DNA of 64,000 nt from Sphaerolaimus hirsutus. Its lineage: Eukaryota; Nematoda; Chromadorea; Monhysterida; Sphaerolaimidae. Of the stretch, positions 60,745 through 64,000 are shown piece by piece (the stretch's first letter is position 1; each line of letters opens with the position of its first letter). The notes under the pieces were generated by a model, which worked only from the letters and a program-made list of their open reading frames with translations, was not told the origin of the DNA and did not search any database. The position numbers were made by a program, and so were the translations under genes. The stretch covers positions 16,829,147-16,893,146 of the forward strand of contig OZ038457.1 of NCBI GenBank assembly GCA_964036195.1. The letters are read 5' to 3'.

Positions 60745-63700
60745 CTAATCCTCTCTGGTGTAGAACAACAAGTAAGCCTGGGCGGCGAGCACCTCCTCCA
60801 CGGAACACAGACGCAAACGGGCGTCGTTGCAGTGCAACCAGAAGCCGCCCAGCGAGTGCCAGCAGTAGGATGTGTAGTGACCTGTGATCAAGGATCGACG
60901 ATTTTTGACTGTTTTTCTTTATGAAAGCGGACTTTTTAAGGACTTGACACACACTATCAAAATGTCAAGTGTAGTGTCAACTCCATTTTGGTTAATCGTG
61001 TGTTTCAACTTTCCTTTGTGGAAATGCATAGTTAATTTTATACGTGACACCTAATTTCCATCGTTTCTGTTGAGTGATGCTTAGAATTTTTTTATACCTA
61101 GATGCTTGGAATGTTGTTTAGTTGACATTCCGTTGACAATTATTTGCGATGTCAACTAGTGTGTGTGTGGGCCCTAAGGAGCAAAGATTTAAACAAAACC
61201 CAATCCTAACCAGCAGTGAATCCGCGGCCATGATGCATGATCACGCCGACCAACTTATAACTGGTGCCGCCGTCGATATCGTCCAAACAAAACGGACGCA
61301 CGTCCAGCGTCTCGTCAAACTGCACATGCACGCTGATCTTCTCACGGGCGCCGCGCGTCCGCCCCGACCACCGGAAACGCTTCATGTGCAATCGGAGTAT
61401 CTTTGGCAGCTTGCCAAGCAGCATGCGTTTCTTTGCTCGACTGAAGCGCTTGTCGCCAGCCGACTTTTGTAGTTGGACGGCACTACTGATGTTGCTGCCG
61501 CTCGCACTGGCCGATGAAAGCCTGTGAATTGGGTGCCCGTGTTATGTCTGCAATCCTGCGGTATCACACTGCAGAGTCGTTCAAAGTACTGTACCTTTTG
61601 AAAGTAAAAGTGAATGTTAAGCAAGGACGTAGCCAGGGGGGGGGGCGGGGGGGGCGGCCGCCCCCCCCCTTCCCGGGCCGGACCAAAAAATGTGCCAGAA
61701 ATGGCACTTTCAGACGACGATTTTGTCGACAGTTTGAAAATTTTTTGCGCGCAAGCGCGCAGTCTCCCTTCCCAACATAACTTTTTGGCTGACCAGTCTC
61801 TGCGGCCTAAAAGCCAGTGAAAATGAACTCAATTTCTGTCCATGTCGCTGTATATGCCTGTAAAATACAGACGTATACTGCTGTTTTGGCGCCAATGCCA
61901 ACGCCAGTAGCGCCATGGCGTGGCGCCTACGAATGGCGCCAGCGCCATGGCGCCATTCCCCTACAACAGGGGTAAAATTTTAGGGGGGGGGGCGCCGCCC
62001 CCCCGTTCGCCGGGCTCCGTATACAATCCGCCCCCCCCGCTCAAAAATCCTGGCTACGTCCCTGATGTTAAGTATTTGATTTTTACTCACCGCTGAGTAC
62101 AGAAAACGTAAAGTAAAAAGTTCTTACTTTTACACTGCGTAAAGGGTGAGTAAACGTAAAAACAAGCGTTTTTACAGTTAAACCTAAAAGTGAATTTTTT
62201 GCTTCGATTTTGTACCCAGAAAAACACGAAAGTAAGTAAAAGTGAAAGTGAGAGTCGTCGCTTTCACTACACATCGCAACTTTGATAATTTTCGCCCCCA
62301 TTTCAATTAGTTTGAGTCGTTTTTGCTTTTTATGCACCCCATAAATTTTTCGTTTTACGTTTTCTCTACTTGCGTACTTTCGTAAAGTACGCGTAAGGTA
62401 CAGGTATTTTTTTGCGGGAAACGTAAAATTATTGCTCCAGTACTCAAGTACACGTATTTTTCGAGTAAACGCAAATACGTTTCAACAACCATGTCACCCC
62501 GTGTTCTCGCAAACCTGCTACTTGAACGTCTCTGCACTTTGATTGGCCCAGTTTCACATTCTGACTTTTCGGTGTAGTTGCATCTTTCACAGAAATACAC
62601 CTGCCCAAGGTCCTCGATTGATGTGAAGGACCGCAGCATTTCTGTCACATGGCAACATTCTAATGCCAGATTCAGACTCGTCAGGCGACAGTCTTGATGC
62701 CTGCAAACGGATTTATCTAACATTACTTTTTGTACAGTAAAGGGAGTGTCCTGATGCCAATCACAGACCCTGTAAAGTGTAAAATAAAGTGTCAAATGTC
62801 GTGTCAAATGTCATGCAAAGTGTCAACTGTCACGGCAAATCTAAAGCAAATTGTCGATTGTCATGCTAAGTTCTGTAAAAAATCTTATATATTTGTTTTG
62901 ATTGACTTTTTACATGACATTTGACACTTTTCCTCACACTTTACAGGTCTGGGATGCGGGGGGCTCCAAACTTTAAATGTCCTACAAATTTGTCAAATAT
63001 CACGCAAAATGTCAGAAGTTCAGTAAGAAATCTTCTTTTTTATTTTAATTGACATTTACATGACATTCACACGCTACAGAGTGCAGTATTACTCCAAAAT
63101 GTAACATCGAATCACACCTCTGCGGGAACTCCAAACTCAAATCCGCGAACGGCTCAACAGTCTCCGAATTTCTGCCGCACTCGACACAATTAACTCTGGA
63201 CACGATGGCGCCGTTGAACAGTCGCTGGATCATGTCGCTGACCGCGGGCGACCTGTGCAGCTGCTGTTCCGAGCTGCGGTAGCGCGCGCTGTGCCGACCC
63301 GAGGGGCTCAATGCAGAACGGGGGTCGGTATCTTCTAAGCTCGACTGCTCGTCCGCCAGCTTGTCCAGTAGTTCACTGTCAATGGAGAGAGGATGATGGA
63401 GTCAATGATGGAGAAAACACACCTGAAACATATATACTCAGTGGCAGGAATGGGGGGGGTTGTGGGGGGGGGGTCACCGCCCCCCCCCCAAACCGCCCAG
63501 CTATATATCTATCACGGGCGCACATTTTTTGGCTACTTTCCTCTGAATATATTTTCATCTTCAAAATTGCTAACTTTATTGCCTATTTTCAGCTAAATAC
63601 TTTTTGTAATTTATGTGTGTTTATATACCTACCTATTTTCAGTTATTTTCAAGTTTTCAGCAATTTTTTGCCCTCCTGTCTTCTACACCTTGAAAAAGCC

Positions 63701-64000
63701 GATATATTGAACCAGCGCACCCCCCCCCCGTTAAATTTTTTTCAGCTATATACCATTTGAAAAGGCGATAAATTTTCTATCTATCCAAACCCTCGGAAAA
63801 TCAAAACCCGGAACACTTGCAGGCAACTTGAGGCCCCTCACCCACCCTAAAAACTCCTGCGCGTCCTGCTGCGCGTACCCCTTCATCGAGGGCACCCTCT
63901 CCCACAGAGCAGAAGCGATCCCGTGCGGCACGACCAGCGACCACCGGCCGGACCACATGGTTTCCAACAACGAGTGCACTTCCCTTCGCAGACTAGTGTT
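60745..64000 (-). CDS. USP44: Ubiquitin-specific protease, USP44/USP49-like (3' part; 5' end outside window)
   Basis: Five exons are visible: 63846-64000 (cut by the window), 63118-63375, 62515-62700, 61211-61521, 60745-60881. Phases agree (2, 2, 2, 1); 348 residues to the stop. Order of blocks: MWSGRW then [19 protein letters not shown] (the QQDAQEF box typical of USP44/49), [40 protein letters not shown] followed by a zinc-ribbon CxxC (CERC), [28 protein letters not shown], and the His box GHYTSYCW followed by WLHCND and [14 protein letters not shown]. The catalytic Cys box and the N-terminal ZnF-UBP domain would lie to the right. Compared with USP44/49 the segment after the QQD box has a Ser/Arg-rich insert. 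USP44/49 remove ubiquitin from substrates such as histones. The gene converges on TDP1. The intron 62701-63117 is mostly two family B elements. Confidence 0.93.
60944..61174. mobile_element. Family G element in the USP44-like intron 60882-61210
   Basis: Right ACTAGTGTGTGTGTGGGCCC intact; left end altered (TTGACACACACTATCAAAAT). AAGGA is present at both flanks. Confidence 0.6.
61622..62064. mobile_element. Family D element (hAT-like) in the USP44-like intron 61522-62514
   Basis: Ends CAAGGACGTAGCCAGG and CCTGGCTACGTCCCTG; exact 8-bp duplication ATGTTAAG on both sides. Same interior motifs as the other copies. Confidence 0.85.
62754..62958. mobile_element. Family B element in the USP44-like intron 62701-63117
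   Basis: Left flank CTG then ATGCCAATCACAGACCCTGT; right ACTTTACAGGTCTGGGATGC. It occupies about half of the intron. Confidence 0.65.
62961..63095. mobile_element. Second, shorter family B element in the same USP44-like intron
   Basis: CTCCAAACTTTAAATGTCCT at the left, GCTACAGAGTGCAGTATTAC at the right, with AAATGTCA-type interior. It lies about 22 bp from the donor of this intron. Confidence 0.5.
63449..63815. repeat. Family C element in the USP44-like intron 63376-63845
   Basis: CCCAGCTATATATCTATCAC near the left, AAAGCCGATATATTGAACCA in the middle, TTTCTATCTATCCAAACCCT and AAAACCCGG at the right. Confidence 0.65.

Overview
The window is eukaryotic, animal nuclear DNA. Genes are split into small GC-rich exons with GT..AG introns, and they lie in AT-rich, heavily repetitive DNA. 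The recognisable proteins (adiponectin receptor, TMEM185, TMA7, TDP1, a USP44/49 deubiquitinase and the N-terminus of a type I cGMP-dependent protein kinase) are metazoan and intracellular. An arthropod-like invertebrate, perhaps a crustacean, fits best; that is inference and not a firm assignment.

Layout. Positions 5171-7830 (minus) hold the first three coding exons of a PKG/foraging-type kinase whose remainder lies beyond the left edge; 1-5170 is intron. Positions 7831-30877 form a long stretch with no gene I can support, filled with foldback and terminal-inverted-repeat elements. The adiponectin receptor (30878-37569, minus, 8 exons, 455 aa) is head to head with TMEM185 (38270-41742, plus, 8 exons). 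TMA7 follows on the plus strand (43263-44754, 4 exons, 64 aa). A minus-strand gene I cannot identify, with a single-pass membrane segment, occupies about 46249-50113. TDP1 with an N-terminal PBZ-type zinc finger is at 54896-59050 (plus, 11 exons, 522 aa), and it converges on the 3' part of a USP44/49-like gene (60745-64000, minus, 5 exons, open at the right edge). The genes are housekeeping or signalling genes with no obvious shared pathway.

Most important observation. A short palindromic element family (here family B, about 130-210 bp, at least 13 copies) has ends that begin GTGGCAGTCCC or GTGCCA-TTCCC and sits between 3-bp duplications of CAG or CTG. In the adiponectin receptor one copy plus one target-site copy is exactly the whole of intron 6: GT from the element's inverted repeat is the donor and CAG from the duplication is the acceptor. 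The flanking protein aligns without gap to known adiponectin receptors. A second copy forms an intron in the unidentified gene at 48644-48814, and a third begins exactly at the donor of adiponectin receptor intron 1. This is the signature of an introner, a DNA transposon that makes introns on insertion.

Other mobile DNA. Several non-autonomous hAT-like families have 8-bp target duplications that can be read directly (families D, E and F). There is also a mariner-like element with TA ends (K), a family ending TACCGTATTT (A), a family carrying CTATCTATC motifs (C, one copy expanded to about 42 TATC units), and many long palindromes, some nested in others. I saw no transposase coding region, tRNA, rRNA or CRISPR array.
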